Shown: positions 29,527 through 37,658, counted from the stretch's first letter. The stretch: DNA of 64,000 bases from Saccharothrix violaceirubra (GCF_014203755.1 NZ_JACHJS010000001.1:2294001-2358000), one strand, 5' to 3'. The notes: generated by a model not told the origin, from the letters alone. Program-made: numbers and translations.

Positions 29527-29718
29527 CTAGTGGCAGGGCACGCCGAGCGCGTGGCGCCCGTCGTGGAAGAACTCGTGGATGGTCTCGGCGGCGTGGCCGA
29601 GCGCGAGGCCGTTCTCCTGGAGGACGATCCAGGTAGCCATCAGCGCGACGAGCGCGACGGCGTAGGCCCATTTGGGCACGGCGACGGGGGTGGACAGGGT
29701 TGGCGCGGCGCTCGTCAT
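29527..29718 (-). CDS. cbtB: CbtB family cobalt transporter subunit
   Basis: A 63-residue protein with one helix (WAYAVALVALMATWIVL) and a His-rich C-terminal tail (HAAETIHEFFHDGRHALGVPCH). This is the CbtB layout, in which the His cluster is proposed to bind cobalt. ATG 29718 has GGAG 5-7 nt upstream. It is the first gene of cbtBA, directly behind the cobalamin riboswitch. Confidence 0.9.
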   Translation of the reverse strand: MTSAAPTLSTPVAVPKWAYAVALVALMATWIVLQENGLALGHAAETIHEFFHDGRHALGVPCH

Positions 29719-29763
29719 GACAAGCTCCTCCATACCTCGTGGAAGGTTCAACAACAGTCGCCG

Positions 29764-29931
29764 CAGCCGGTCTCCTGACTCCCGGATCGACACCGTCCCC
29801 GCGTCTTCCCAGCCGCTTTTGGTGCGACCAGTGACGTTCTCGGCGGGTTGGCTCCCCGGTCACAGTGGCGAGGACCGCGCCGGATTCACACCGGCTTCCC
29901 GTCCACTGCGGCGTGCGAACGGTAGATGCGG
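29764..29931 (-). promoter_or_regulatory. Cobalamin riboswitch in the cbtBA leader
   Basis: Read on the minus strand the leader has GGGAAGCCGGTGTGAATCC (P3-P4 element), then GGCGCGGTCCTCGCCACTGT with GACCGGGGAGCC (J6/3 core). The B12 box AGTCAGGAGACCGG lies near 29781-29768, about 50 nt before the cbtB start. These are the conserved blocks of class I cobalamin riboswitches in the right order and spacing. The 3' end closeness to the ribosome site suggests translational control. Confidence 0.93.
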
Positions 29932-29973
29932 ATCACCCGATCGCACAACCGGCCGGGCGGGTTGTCGTTCTTC

Positions 29974-30639
29974 TCACTTCGGCTCGATCGGGCAGTCGCC
30001 GCAGGTACCGCCGCCTTCCAGGCGGTAGTACAGGCAGCAGCTACGCCGTCGGAAGGCAAGGTCGTCCGGCAACGGGGTGAACTCGCCGGTCCCACTCAGT
30101 GGACTTTTCTCCAGCAGGCGTTCGCCCAGACGGTGGCACCGGTCGACCGGTGCGGTCCCGTTGCGGGCCAGCATCCGCAGCGCGCCCGCGATCGTGGACC
30201 CGACGTTGCCCCACAGCAGTCCCCGCGCCACGCGCGTCTCCCGGTGCACCGCCTCCACGACGGGAGCGAGCGAGTCGGCGATGTCGTGCTCGGCCTCGAC
30301 CGGTTCGTAGAGCCGGACCCGCAATCCCTGCGGGCCGTAGTGCCACCACAGGTTCTCCGGCCGGATGTCGGGCACCGCGCCCTTCACCGCGTGCGCGGCG
30401 ACGACCGGGCTGAGCACGCGGGCCGCGAACCCGATCAGGAACAGCGACCCGGCCACCCGGCGTTCGTCGGTCCGGTAGCGGGCGAAGATCTTGTCGAGGG
30501 TGACGGGCAGCGCGTCACCGGACAGGATGTCGGCGCCGCTCGACCACTCGTCGTCGGGTCGCCCCACGTCGAGGGCGAAGTGCCCGCCGAGCACGCGGAC
30601 CTGCCGCAGCGTCGACAGCACCTGGAGGAAATCGGACAC
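29974..30639 (-). CDS. FhuF-like (2Fe-2S) protein, putative siderophore-iron or corrinoid reductase
   Basis: A 221-residue protein whose C-terminus SCCLYYRLEGGGTCGDCP has the C-C-x10-C-x2-C cluster of FhuF, the ferric-siderophore reductase. The N-terminal 190 residues are helical (FARYRTDERRVAGSLFLIGFAARVLSPVVAAHAV, LWWHYGPQGLRVRLYEP), as in the family. It lies just upstream of the cobalamin riboswitch on the same strand, so it is not itself under that switch unless read-through occurs. A role in reducing imported metal chelates next to a cobalt importer is inference. GTG 30639 has GGAGG only 1 nt away and CACACT 6 nt away, so a leaderless start is likely. Confidence 0.82.
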   Translation of the reverse strand: MSDFLQVLSTLRQVRVLGGHFALDVGRPDDEWSSGADILSGDALPVTLDKIFARYRTDERRVAGSLFLIGFAARVLSPVVAAHAVKGAVPDIRPENLWWHYGPQGLRVRLYEPVEAEHDIADSLAPVVEAVHRETRVARGLLWGNVGSTIAGALRMLARNGTAPVDRCHRLGERLLEKSPLSGTGEFTPLPDDLAFRRRSCCLYYRLEGGGTCGDCPIEPK

Positions 30640-30705
30640 GCCTCCAGTGTGCCGGTGTCGCGCCCGCGTGCTCAGCGACGATCAGCGGGTCCGCGTCCCG
30701 ACTGG

Positions 30706-31875
30706 TCAGGGCAGGTAGAACGTGAGGATGTCGGCCCGGACCGGCGGGAACAGCGCGTACATCAACTCCCGGTCGGGACCGGGGTAGACGTCGGGGAAGA
30801 TCCGGGCCAGCCCCCGGATGCCGTGCGGACCGAACAGCAGCGAGGCCACCTGGTCCGGGGCCACGCCCGCGCCGCCCAGGTCGTAGGGACCCTGCATCCG
30901 GCCGCCTTTCAGCGGCGTGCCGAGCGCGCCCTCGCGGAACGGCAGCCGCAGGTGCTCCCGGAAGAAGCTGATCAACGCCTCGCCGTCCGCGCGGCCCAGC
31001 CCGGCGAGCCGGCGGTCGAACACGGGCTTGAGGTGGGCGAACAACGCGAACGTGTCGGGCACGCGCACGTAATAGCCCCGGATCTCCTCCGGCCCCGGGT
31101 GCAGCAGCGGCTCCAGCGCGTCGCCCGCGACGGTGCCCGGTCGTTCGGACACCTCGGTGGCCCCGGTCAACGCGAGCAGGGCGTGCGCCGCGGCCTCGTC
31201 GTCGGCGGCCACCTCGGCGAGCCGGTTGCCCTCCTCCGGCGGCGTGGTCCGGCCCGTGGCCACGACCGCGCCCGCCCGTTCCACCACCCAGACCGTGCTG
31301 CCGTCGCGGTCGAGCAGCCACCGGCGCAACGCGGGGGAGTGCGGCATCGACAGGTCGGCGCCCGCCTGGGCCGCGTCCTGGAGTCGGGCGGCGGCGGGGA
31401 TGTCCGCGGGCGTGGCCACGCGGATCGTGTGGCCGTTCGCGTCCGGCTTGTCCCGTACGGGCCGCACGGCGGCGATGGGCAACGCGTAGGTGTAGCCGAA
31501 CTGCCGGTAGAAGTAGGGAATGCCGAGCATGAGCTGGGCCAGGTGCCCGCGGCGGGCCGAGCGGTCGTGCGCCCAGTCCATGAGCCGGCGGACCAGGCCG
31601 CGGCCCTCGTACGCGCGGTCGGTGGCGACGAGTTCGACCTGACCGGCGGGGATCGGCACGCCGTCGAGCACGAGCGTCTCGTCGAACAGCGTGGCCGTGG
31701 ACACCACCCGGTCGCCGTCGACCACCACCGCGCAGGCGTCCCAGCCCACCTCGGGGTCCTCGACGACCAGCCGGTGGTCGACCGCGTCCGCCGCGGCGCC
31801 CCGGTCCGTGAGCAGGGCGGAGATGGCGTCGAGGTCGTCGGGACGCGCGGTGCGCAGCACGAGTCCATCGGTCAT
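30706..31875 (-). CDS. GNAT acetyltransferase of the Eis-like type
   Basis: A 389-residue protein. The N-terminal GNAT fold holds the acetyl-CoA loop in VELVATDRAYEGRGLVRRLMDWAHDRSARRG. FYRQFGYTYALPIAAVRP follows. A second, degenerate GNAT region comes next (ADIPAAARLQDAAQ...). The C-terminal domain ends in ELMYALFPPVRADILTFYLP. Length and end resemble Eis-type enzymes, but identity cannot be judged by eye and the acceptor is unknown. ATG 31875 (MTDGLVLRTARPDD) is the natural GNAT start; the longer frame adds 14 residues. Confidence 0.85.
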   Translation of the reverse strand: MTDGLVLRTARPDDLDAISALLTDRGAAADAVDHRLVVEDPEVGWDACAVVVDGDRVVSTATLFDETLVLDGVPIPAGQVELVATDRAYEGRGLVRRLMDWAHDRSARRGHLAQLMLGIPYFYRQFGYTYALPIAAVRPVRDKPDANGHTIRVATPADIPAAARLQDAAQAGADLSMPHSPALRRWLLDRDGSTVWVVERAGAVVATGRTTPPEEGNRLAEVAADDEAAAHALLALTGATEVSERPGTVAGDALEPLLHPGPEEIRGYYVRVPDTFALFAHLKPVFDRRLAGLGRADGEALISFFREHLRLPFREGALGTPLKGGRMQGPYDLGGAGVAPDQVASLLFGPHGIRGLARIFPDVYPGPDRELMYALFPPVRADILTFYLP

Positions 31876-31948
31876 CGACCCAGTGTTGTGGCCCGCCGGG
31901 TCCGCCGGCCACCGCATTTGGTCGCCGGATCAAGGACAATCAGCGGTC

Positions 31949-32389
31949 ATGCTGTGGCTTCCGGTCGACTTCGCGCACCCCACCCACGTGCCCCTCGGCG
32001 CCGGGCACCACCTGCGGCCCATCCGGGAGTCGGACGTGGACCTCGACCACCCGGCGGTCATGGGCTCGCGGGAACGGCTGTGGTCGCTCTACGGCGCCAC
32101 GTGGGGGTGGCCGCCCGCCACGATGACCCACGAGCAGGACCGGGCGGACCTCGCCCGGCACGAACGTGAGCAGAACGAGCACCTGTCGTTCAACTACGCG
32201 CTGTTCGACACCGCCGAGACCGAGCTGCTCGGCTGCGTGTACATCGATCCCGGCGACGACGCCCTGATCTCGTGGTGGGTGGTGGACCGGCACGTGGGCA
32301 CGGAGCTGGAAGCCCGGCTCGACGCGTTCGTGCCGGGGTGGATCTCGCGGGACTGGCCGTTCCGCACCCCGAGGTTCGGGATCGGGTGA
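31949..32389 (+). CDS. Small GNAT-like acetyltransferase
   Basis: A 146-residue protein. [29 protein letters not shown] is the N-terminal strand-helix of GNAT proteins. [33 protein letters not shown] forms the central strands. The usual Q/R-x-x-G-x-G/A acetyl-CoA loop is degenerate ([16 protein letters not shown]), so activity is uncertain. It diverges from the larger acetyltransferase and is followed by a tandem repeat. There is no obvious ribosome site. GACAAT 8 nt before the ATG could be a -10. Confidence 0.75.
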   Translation: MLWLPVDFAHPTHVPLGAGHHLRPIRESDVDLDHPAVMGSRERLWSLYGATWGWPPATMTHEQDRADLARHEREQNEHLSFNYALFDTAETELLGCVYIDPGDDALISWWVVDRHVGTELEARLDAFVPGWISRDWPFRTPRFGIG

Positions 32390-32401
32390 GCCCGCGTCCG
32401 G

Positions 32402-32483
32402 GGGGACGGGAGGCCCGCCTCGAGGGGGACGGGAGGCCCGCCTCGAGGGGGATGGGAGGCCCGCCTCCGAAGAGGATGGGAGG
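32402..32483 (+). repeat. 23-bp tandem repeat, three copies plus a partial one
   Basis: GGGGACGGGAGGCCCGCCTC plus GAG occurs at 32402-32424 and 32425-32447 without change. A third copy with two or three changes is at 32448-32470, and a partial one follows to 32483. Each unit contains the near-palindrome GAGGCCCGCCTC, so each RNA copy could fold. It ends about 11 nt before the hisE start. Confidence 0.85.
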
Positions 32484-32493
32484 ATGGCGCCTC

Positions 32494-32757
32494 GTGAAGA
32501 CCTTCGACGAGCTGTTCGCCGAACTGACCGACCGCGCCCGCACCCGACCCGCCGGCTCCGCGACCGTCGAGGCCTTGGCGGCCGGCGTCCACGCCCAGGG
32601 CAAGAAGGTGTTGGAGGAAGCGGGCGAGGTCTGGATCGCCGCCGAACACGAGTCGGACGACCGGCTGGCCGAAGAGGTCTCCCAGCTGCTCTACCGCGTC
32701 CAGGTGCTCATGCTCGGCCGGGGCCTGACGCTCGAGGACGTCTACAAGCACCTCTGA
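32494..32757 (+). CDS. hisE: Phosphoribosyl-ATP pyrophosphatase HisE
   Basis: An 87-residue all-helical MazG-like enzyme that hydrolyses phosphoribosyl-ATP in step 2 of histidine synthesis. [47 protein letters not shown] (metal-binding Glu/Asp set) and LEDVYKHL are diagnostic. GTG 32494 has GGAGG about 9 nt upstream, contributed by the end of the tandem repeat. In many actinobacteria hisG follows directly. Here a convergent nuclease gene follows after 1 nt, so hisE is alone. Confidence 0.93.
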   Translation: MKTFDELFAELTDRARTRPAGSATVEALAAGVHAQGKKVLEEAGEVWIAAEHESDDRLAEEVSQLLYRVQVLMLGRGLTLEDVYKHL

Positions 32758-32758
32758 G

Positions 32759-33622
32759 TCAGTCGGTCCGGTCCAGCACCGACTCCGCGTCGTCGGGTTC
32801 GGGCCACCCCGGATAGGGCGGCGGCGTCCCGTCGAACGCCGGGCACAGCGCCTTGTGGTCGCAGTACCCGCACAACCGCCCGGGGTTGGGCCGGAAATCG
32901 CCCGTCTTGGCCGCCCGCAGGATCGCGTCCCAGATCGCCTCCAGCGTGCGCTCGAACCGCGCCAACTCGCCCTCGTCCGGCGCGTAGACGAGGTCCTGCC
33001 GGTCGGCCAGGTACATCAACCGCAACTGCCGGGGCACCACGCCCCGCAACCGCCACAGGACCAGGGCGTAGAACTTCATCTGGAACAACGCCTTGGCCTC
33101 GTTGACCTCGCGCGGCGCCGCCCCGGTCTTGTAGTCGACCACCCGGATCTCGCCGGTCGGCGCCACGTCGACCCGGTCGACGTACCCGCGCAGCAGCACA
33201 CCCGAGGGCATCTCCCACTCGACCAGCAACTCGCGGGCGTCCGGGTCGAAGCGCCGGGGGTCCTCCAGCCCGAAGTACCCGTCCAGCAACCCCTCGGCCG
33301 AGGCGAGCCACGCGCCCTCCTCGCCGTCCTCGGCGTCGACGAACAACCCGGCGAACTCGGGCCGTTCGACGCGGACGCGGTCCCAGGCGGGTTTGACCAA
33401 CGCGCGGGCGGTCTCGGGGACGCGTTCGTCCTTGGGCAGCGCGAACAGATCTTCGAGCACCGCGTGCACCACCGTCCCCCGGACCTGGGCGCGGGTGGGC
33501 TTCTCCGGCAGCCGGTCCACCGCCCGGAACCGGTAGAGCAGCGGGCACTGCTTGAAGTCGCCCGCGCGGGAGGGCGACAGCGCGGGCCTGCGGACAGGTC
33601 GCTCGATGATCGGCAACGCCAT
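32759..33622 (-). CDS. RecB-family PD-(D/E)XK exonuclease
   Basis: A 287-residue nuclease. LSPSRAGDFKQCPLLYRFRAVDRLPE opens it. RGTVVHAVLEDLF carries the conserved His. Catalytic residues are in LLRGYVDRVDVAPTGEIRVVDYKTG (Asp, and D-x-K). The C-terminal LCGYCDHKALCPAF supplies the remaining Cys, with the early Cys in FKQCP, for a 4Fe-4S cluster as in AddB/Cas4-like nucleases. It is the mycobacterial Rv2119 counterpart, next to trmI there. ATG 33622 has TATGGT ending 6 nt upstream (leaderless), preceded at N8 by CTGTCGGAC, a weak PafBC-type -35. Confidence 0.92.
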   Translation of the reverse strand: MALPIIERPVRRPALSPSRAGDFKQCPLLYRFRAVDRLPEKPTRAQVRGTVVHAVLEDLFALPKDERVPETARALVKPAWDRVRVERPEFAGLFVDAEDGEEGAWLASAEGLLDGYFGLEDPRRFDPDARELLVEWEMPSGVLLRGYVDRVDVAPTGEIRVVDYKTGAAPREVNEAKALFQMKFYALVLWRLRGVVPRQLRLMYLADRQDLVYAPDEGELARFERTLEAIWDAILRAAKTGDFRPNPGRLCGYCDHKALCPAFDGTPPPYPGWPEPDDAESVLDRTD

Positions 33623-33628
33623 GGCATG

Positions 33629-33651
33629 ACCATAGGACAGGGGTCCGACAG
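33629..33651 (-). promoter_or_regulatory. Promoter of the RecB-like gene, weak PafBC-type match
   Basis: On the minus strand CTGTCGGAC is followed by exactly 8 nt and then TATGGT, which ends 6 nt before the ATG. The -35 part matches TTGTCRGTG at 6 of 9 positions. Confidence 0.4.
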
Positions 33652-33686
33652 TGCCGGGCTCCGACGCCTTGGCGGGACGTCCGGGG

Positions 33687-33709
33687 ATGTCGGTGGGCGG
33701 GGCTACACT
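33687..33709 (+). promoter_or_regulatory. PafBC/RecA-NDp-type promoter of the 33752-35906 operon
   Basis: ATGTCGGTG, then 8 nt, then TACACT. This is 8 of 9 to TTGTCRGTG with the exact N8 spacer and a TANNNT box. The predicted +1 is near 33716, giving a 36-nt leader with GGGGAG before ATG 33752. Confidence 0.6.
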
Positions 33710-33751
33710 TCGTGATCGACTGATGGTTTTCGGTGACCGCGGGGAGCGGCG

Positions 33752-34054
33752 ATGGTCGACGGGGCGGACCATCTGCGGCAGGCCCTCGCCGAGTACCCGC
33801 TCGGGTGGCCGTTCGACTTCGCCGTCCTCTCGGCCGTCCACGCGGACCTGGCGAGCGTGCTCGTGGCCGACGGCGAACTCGCGGTCGAGGTGCCCGAACC
33901 GGTCCTGCTGTCGGAACCCGCGCACGGCACCGAGGGTGTCGTGCGCGACCTGCGCGAAGTGATCCCGGCCCGAGTCGACCACGTGCCGCCGGAGGTCCTC
34001 GACCGGCTCGACGAGTTCACCGGACGGCGGCGGGAGGCCGTGTCGTGGAGTTGA
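33752..34054 (+). CDS. Small protein of unknown function, first gene of the MBL/site-2-protease operon
   Basis: A 100-residue acidic protein. ATG 33752 has GGGGAG 6 nt upstream. HLRQALAEYPLGWPFDFAVL and VRDLREVIPARVDHVPPEVLDRLDEF are visible, with no membrane segment and no recognised family. Its end overlaps the next start by 10 nt, so it is translated with the MBL hydrolase. Located behind a predicted PafBC-type promoter. It may be lineage-specific. Confidence 0.75.
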   Translation: MVDGADHLRQALAEYPLGWPFDFAVLSAVHADLASVLVADGELAVEVPEPVLLSEPAHGTEGVVRDLREVIPARVDHVPPEVLDRLDEFTGRRREAVSWS

Positions 34055-34779
34055 CGGTCCTGGGCTGCGGCACGCCCTACCCCCGGCCGGGCGAGCCGTG
34101 TTCGGGGTACCTGGTGTCCGAGGGGGACACCCGGGTGATGCTGGACTGCGGGCCCGGGACGTTCGCGGCGCTCCAGGAGCACCTCCGGCCCGGTGATCTT
34201 TCGGCGTTGTGGATCTCGCACCTGCACCCCGACCACTTCGCCGACGTCCTGTCCTTCTGCAACTGGGCGTTGAACACCGCCGACGCGCCCCGCCTCGCCG
34301 TGCACGGGCCCGAGGGGTGGGCCGGGCGGCTCGAAGCCGTGCTGGGCGCGGACGTCTCCTCGATCTTCGAGGTGCGCGAGCACGTCGACGGCCGGGCCGT
34401 CGAGGTCGGGGGACTGCGGCTGGTGTCCCGTGCGGTCCGGCATTCGGTGCCCGCGTTCGGCGTCCGGGTCGAAGGGCGCGATTCCGTCCTCTGCTACTCG
34501 GGCGACACCGCGCCGTGCGCCGCGCTCGTCGAAGCGGCCGATCGAGCCGACCTGTTCCTCTGCGAAGCCGGGTCCGCTGTCGAGGCCGATGCGCACAGCA
34601 CACCCGAGCAGGCATACGACCTGGCTCGGGCCGCGCGCGTCCGCGCCCTGGTGTTCACGCACCTCGCCCCCGGCCTCGATCCGCGGCGGGTCGACGCCGC
34701 GCGGTACCCGGACCTGCCCACGTCGGTGGCCCGGCCAACACGTCCAGGTCACACCGGAGGCTCTACCCTCGCCCGGTGA
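34045..34779 (+). CDS. MBL-fold metallo-hydrolase (RNase Z/CPD-like)
   Basis: A 244-residue metallo-beta-lactamase-fold protein. LTVLGCGTPYPRPGEPCSGYL opens it, as in RNase Z-like hydrolases. SHLHPDHFAD is the H-x-H-x-D-H zinc motif, CYSGDTAPC has the bridging Asp, and FTHLAPG the final His. It resembles the cyclic-nucleotide phosphodiesterase/RNase Z group; substrate not predictable. GTG 34045 has GGGAGG 7 nt upstream and overlaps the previous gene by 10 nt. The site-2 protease start overlaps its stop. Confidence 0.9.
   Translation: MELTVLGCGTPYPRPGEPCSGYLVSEGDTRVMLDCGPGTFAALQEHLRPGDLSALWISHLHPDHFADVLSFCNWALNTADAPRLAVHGPEGWAGRLEAVLGADVSSIFEVREHVDGRAVEVGGLRLVSRAVRHSVPAFGVRVEGRDSVLCYSGDTAPCAALVEAADRADLFLCEAGSAVEADAHSTPEQAYDLARAARVRALVFTHLAPGLDPRRVDAARYPDLPTSVARPTRPGHTGGSTLAR
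34764..34769 (+). promoter_or_regulatory. Internal -10 box TACCCT before the site-2 protease
   Basis: TACCCT inside the MBL gene ends 6 nt before GTG 34776. It could give an extra leaderless transcript of the protease gene. Confidence 0.4.
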
Positions 34780-35906
34780 CCGCGACGGGCAGTTGGCGCA
34801 GGCAGGCCGGGCGTGACGGTGGGCTGCCGCTGTTCCGCGCCGCCGGGATTCCCGTCGTCCTCGCGCCGTCCTGGTGGCTCGGGTCGGCGGCCGTGGTCGT
34901 GCTCTACGCACCGCTGGTCGACCGGATCGCGCCCGGCACCGGTGGCACGGTCGGCTTCGTCGTCGCGGCCACGTTCGCGCTCTTCCTCGGGCTGTCGGTC
35001 CTCGCGCACGAACTCGGGCACAGCCTGGTCGCGTTGCGGCTGGGCCTGCCCGTCCGGCGGCTGCGGCTGTTCCTGCTCGGCGGCGTCTCCGAGGTCATGC
35101 GCACGCCCGCCAAACCCGCGCACGAGATGCTCATCGCCGCCGCCGGACCGGCCGTGTCGATCCTGCTCGCGGGCGCGTTCACGATCGGTGCGGCGGCGAT
35201 CCCGCACCCCGACGCGGTGTGGCTGCTGATCGCGCAGACGGCGTTCGCCAACGCCGCCGTGGCCGTGTTCAACCTGCTCCCGGGCCTGCCCCTGGACGGC
35301 GGGCGCATCCTGCGCGCCGGTGTCTGGGCCGCGACCGGACGGCGGGCCGCGGGCACGCGGGCGGCCGTGCTCGGCGGTGGTGTCGTGGCGGCGCTCCTGG
35401 TCGGCTGGGCCGTGCTCGGGCTGGCCGACGGCGCCGAGGACCGGTGGCTGCGGTTCGCGGTGTGCGTGCTGACCGCGTGGTTCGTCGTGGCCGGCGCGCG
35501 CGGAGAGGCGAAGGCCGAACGCCGCCGCACCTGGCCGCCGGGCCTGTCGTTGCGCGACCTGGTGCGCCCGGTGCTGCAACTGCCCGCCGAGAGCCCGGTG
35601 TCGGACGCGTTGGCCGCCGCCGCGGGCCGCGGGGTCGTGCTGGTCCGCGCGGACGGCATCGCGGCCGGCCTGCTCGACCAGGGCCTGGCCGAACGCCTGG
35701 TCACGACCTCGCCGCACGCCCCCGCCGAGCAGGCCGCCGTGCCGATCCGGCCGGAGACCGTGCTGCTGGAGGACGAGCCCGGCGAGGAGGTGGTCGACCG
35801 CGTCGACGGCACGGCCGCGTGGGAGTACCTGGTCGTCGACCTCGACGGGCGGCCCGCCGGCGTGCTGCGGCGGGAGGACCTCAGGGCCGCCCTGGACCGT
35901 CGGTGA
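34776..35906 (+). CDS. Site-2 protease family (M50) membrane metalloprotease with CBS domains
   Basis: A 376-residue polytopic membrane protein. AHELGHS (HExxH) lies in TM2-3, and FNLLPGLPLDGGRIL carries the third ligand Asp (NxxPxxPxDGG). The C-terminal half (about 255-376) is a pair of degenerate CBS motifs (DLVRPVLQLPAESPVSDALAAA, WEYLVVDLDGRPAGVLRREDLRAAL). Such CBS-M50 proteins cleave membrane-bound regulators in response to a nucleotide or energy signal (inference). It starts by overlap with the MBL gene. Its end overlaps the convergent response regulator by 26 nt. Confidence 0.92.
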   Translation: MTATGSWRRQAGRDGGLPLFRAAGIPVVLAPSWWLGSAAVVVLYAPLVDRIAPGTGGTVGFVVAATFALFLGLSVLAHELGHSLVALRLGLPVRRLRLFLLGGVSEVMRTPAKPAHEMLIAAAGPAVSILLAGAFTIGAAAIPHPDAVWLLIAQTAFANAAVAVFNLLPGLPLDGGRILRAGVWAATGRRAAGTRAAVLGGGVVAALLVGWAVLGLADGAEDRWLRFAVCVLTAWFVVAGARGEAKAERRRTWPPGLSLRDLVRPVLQLPAESPVSDALAAAAGRGVVLVRADGIAAGLLDQGLAERLVTTSPHAPAEQAAVPIRPETVLLEDEPGEEVVDRVDGTAAWEYLVVDLDGRPAGVLRREDLRAALDRR

Positions 35907-36531
35907 GCAGTCCCGCGTCCTGCGCCAGGATCGCGGCCTGAACCCGTGACCTCAGGTCGAGCTTGGCCAGCACCCGCGACACGTGCGTCTTCACGGTCGT
36001 CTCGCCGATGTGCAGCCTTCGCCCGATCTGGTGATTGGACAGCCCGGCGCCCAGGCACTTGAGCACGTCCACCTCGCGGTCGGTCAACGCGTCCAGCGCC
36101 ACCGGCCGCGACCGGGGCGCGGTCGCCGCGAACTCGCGCATCACCCGCCGCGTCACGCTCGGCGCGAGCACGCCGTCGCCCGCGGCCACCCGGCGGACCG
36201 CCTCGACCAGCGCGGGCGCCTCCACCGACTTGAGCAGGAACCCGGCCGCCCCCGCGCGCAGCGCGCCGTGCACGTACTCGTCCACGTCGAACGTCGTCAG
36301 CACGAGCACCTCGCACACGCCCGCGAGCCGCCGCGTCGCCTCGATGCCGTCCACGCCGGGCATGCGGATGTCCATCAGCACGACGTCCGGTCGCAGTGCG
36401 TTCGCCAGCCGCACGGCCCGTTCGCCGTCGGCCGCCTCGCCCACGACCTCGACGTCCGCCGCGCCGCCGAGGATCATGACCAGCCCGGTGCGGATGGCCG
36501 CGTGGTCGTCGGCGACCAGGACCCGGATCAC
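35881..36531 (-). CDS. NarL/LuxR-type response regulator (TCS-1)
   Basis: A 216-residue response regulator. The receiver domain has Asp54 as phospho-acceptor (LMDIRMPG), acidic pair DD at 8-9, TTFD (conserved Thr) and Lys in GFLLKS. The LuxR HTH is LTDREVDVLKCLGAGLSNHQIGRRLHIGETTVKTHVSRVLAKL (about 152-195). GTG 36531 overlaps the kinase stop by 4 nt, so the pair is coupled. It lies between the M50 protease and trmI, where most relatives have none as far as I recall. Targets unknown. Confidence 0.93.
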   Translation of the reverse strand: MIRVLVADDHAAIRTGLVMILGGAADVEVVGEAADGERAVRLANALRPDVVLMDIRMPGVDGIEATRRLAGVCEVLVLTTFDVDEYVHGALRAGAAGFLLKSVEAPALVEAVRRVAAGDGVLAPSVTRRVMREFAATAPRSRPVALDALTDREVDVLKCLGAGLSNHQIGRRLHIGETTVKTHVSRVLAKLDLRSRVQAAILAQDAGLLTDGPGRP

Positions 36532-37658
36532 GGGGTCGCCCACAGGGGCAGTTCCGCCCGCACGACCCACTCCACGCCGTCCCGGCCCGCCGTGCACGTG
36601 CCGCCGACCGCACCCGCGCGTTCCGCCATGCCCACCAACCCCGTCCCGCGACCCGGCGTCGTGCCCGGCCGCACCTCGTTGCGCACGATCACGACCAGTC
36701 GTCTGCTCTGCCGCCCGACCTCGGCCGTCGTCCGCGCGCCCGGCGCGTGCTTGAGCACGTTGGTCAACGCCTCCTGCACGATCCGGAACGCGGCGACGTC
36801 CACCGCCACCGGAAGCCCGGAGACGTCCGCGCGGGTCAGCCGTACCTCGGTGCCCGCCGCCGCCGCCGAGTCGACCAGGCGGTCGAGTCCGGCCAGCCGC
36901 ACGGTCGCGGGCGGGTCGACCTCGTCGTCGGTGCGCAGCACGTCGATCATGGCCCGCATCTCGGCCAGCGCGTCCAGGCTGTTCTCGCGCACCGATTCGA
37001 GCACGGTCCGCACCACCGCCGGGTCGCGGTTCGCCGCCGACAGCACGGCCTCGGACTGGATCGCGATCGCGGACAGGTGACCGGCGACCACGTCGTGCAG
37101 GTCGCGGGCGATCCTGGTGCGTTCGCCGGCCACGGCGGCACGCCGGTCCAGGTCCACGATCCGGGCGATGCTCTCGGCGTTCTCGCGGTGCTCGCGGACG
37201 TTCGCCGCCCACCAGACCGGCACGATCAGCAGCGAGAACGCGTGCAGTCCCGCCGCGATCGACAGCCGCCACCCGGCGAGCACGGCGACCACGACCGCGA
37301 TCGCCACCGTGACCCCGGCGACGGCGTGCAGCACGAACCGGCTGACCTTGGCCGGGCCGTTGAGCGTGAGCAGGAACAACAGGTCGAGGAACACGACCTG
37401 CACGGCCGTCGACTGGCCCAGCGCGAGGTCCGCCAGCGCGATCGGCAGCACGAGCAGGAACGCCACGACGACCTTGCGATGCCGCAGCGTCTGCGCGGCG
37501 CACGCGAGCACCAGCAGCGCTTCCCGGACCTCGAACGGCGGCAGCTTCCCGCGGCCGGACGGGCTGTCCAGGCCGGTGATGTTCACCAGCGTCCCGAAAA
37601 GCAGGAACGCGCCCACTGCCAGCAGGTCGCGGGCCATACGCGACGACACGCCACCCAT
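36528..37658 (-). CDS. NarL-type sensor histidine kinase (TCS-1)
   Basis: A 376-residue membrane kinase. It has 4-5 N-terminal helices (about 8-165, e.g. LLVLACAAQTL, VTVAIAVVVAVLAGWRL), then HisKA_3 with GERTRIARDLHDVVAGHLSAIAI (phospho-His). HATPase_c has FRIVQEALTNVLKHAPGA (N box) and GRGTGLVGMAERAGAVGG (G box). There is no extracellular sensor domain, so it probably senses membrane state. Start choice ATG 37658 (MGGVSSRMARDLL); ATG 37637 is possible. It diverges from a small membrane protein gene at 37761. Confidence 0.9.
   Translation of the reverse strand: MGGVSSRMARDLLAVGAFLLFGTLVNITGLDSPSGRGKLPPFEVREALLVLACAAQTLRHRKVVVAFLLVLPIALADLALGQSTAVQVVFLDLLFLLTLNGPAKVSRFVLHAVAGVTVAIAVVVAVLAGWRLSIAAGLHAFSLLIVPVWWAANVREHRENAESIARIVDLDRRAAVAGERTRIARDLHDVVAGHLSAIAIQSEAVLSAANRDPAVVRTVLESVRENSLDALAEMRAMIDVLRTDDEVDPPATVRLAGLDRLVDSAAAAGTEVRLTRADVSGLPVAVDVAAFRIVQEALTNVLKHAPGARTTAEVGRQSRRLVVIVRNEVRPGTTPGRGTGLVGMAERAGAVGGTCTAGRDGVEWVVRAELPLWATP

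Noticed and set aside
29930..32169. Long plus-strand frame over the FhuF-like and GNAT genes
   Set aside because: Antisense to two proteins with recognisable motifs. GC-rich third-position effect.
32402..32483. CRISPR-like repeats before hisE
   Set aside because: Direct head-to-tail 23-bp copies with no spacers.
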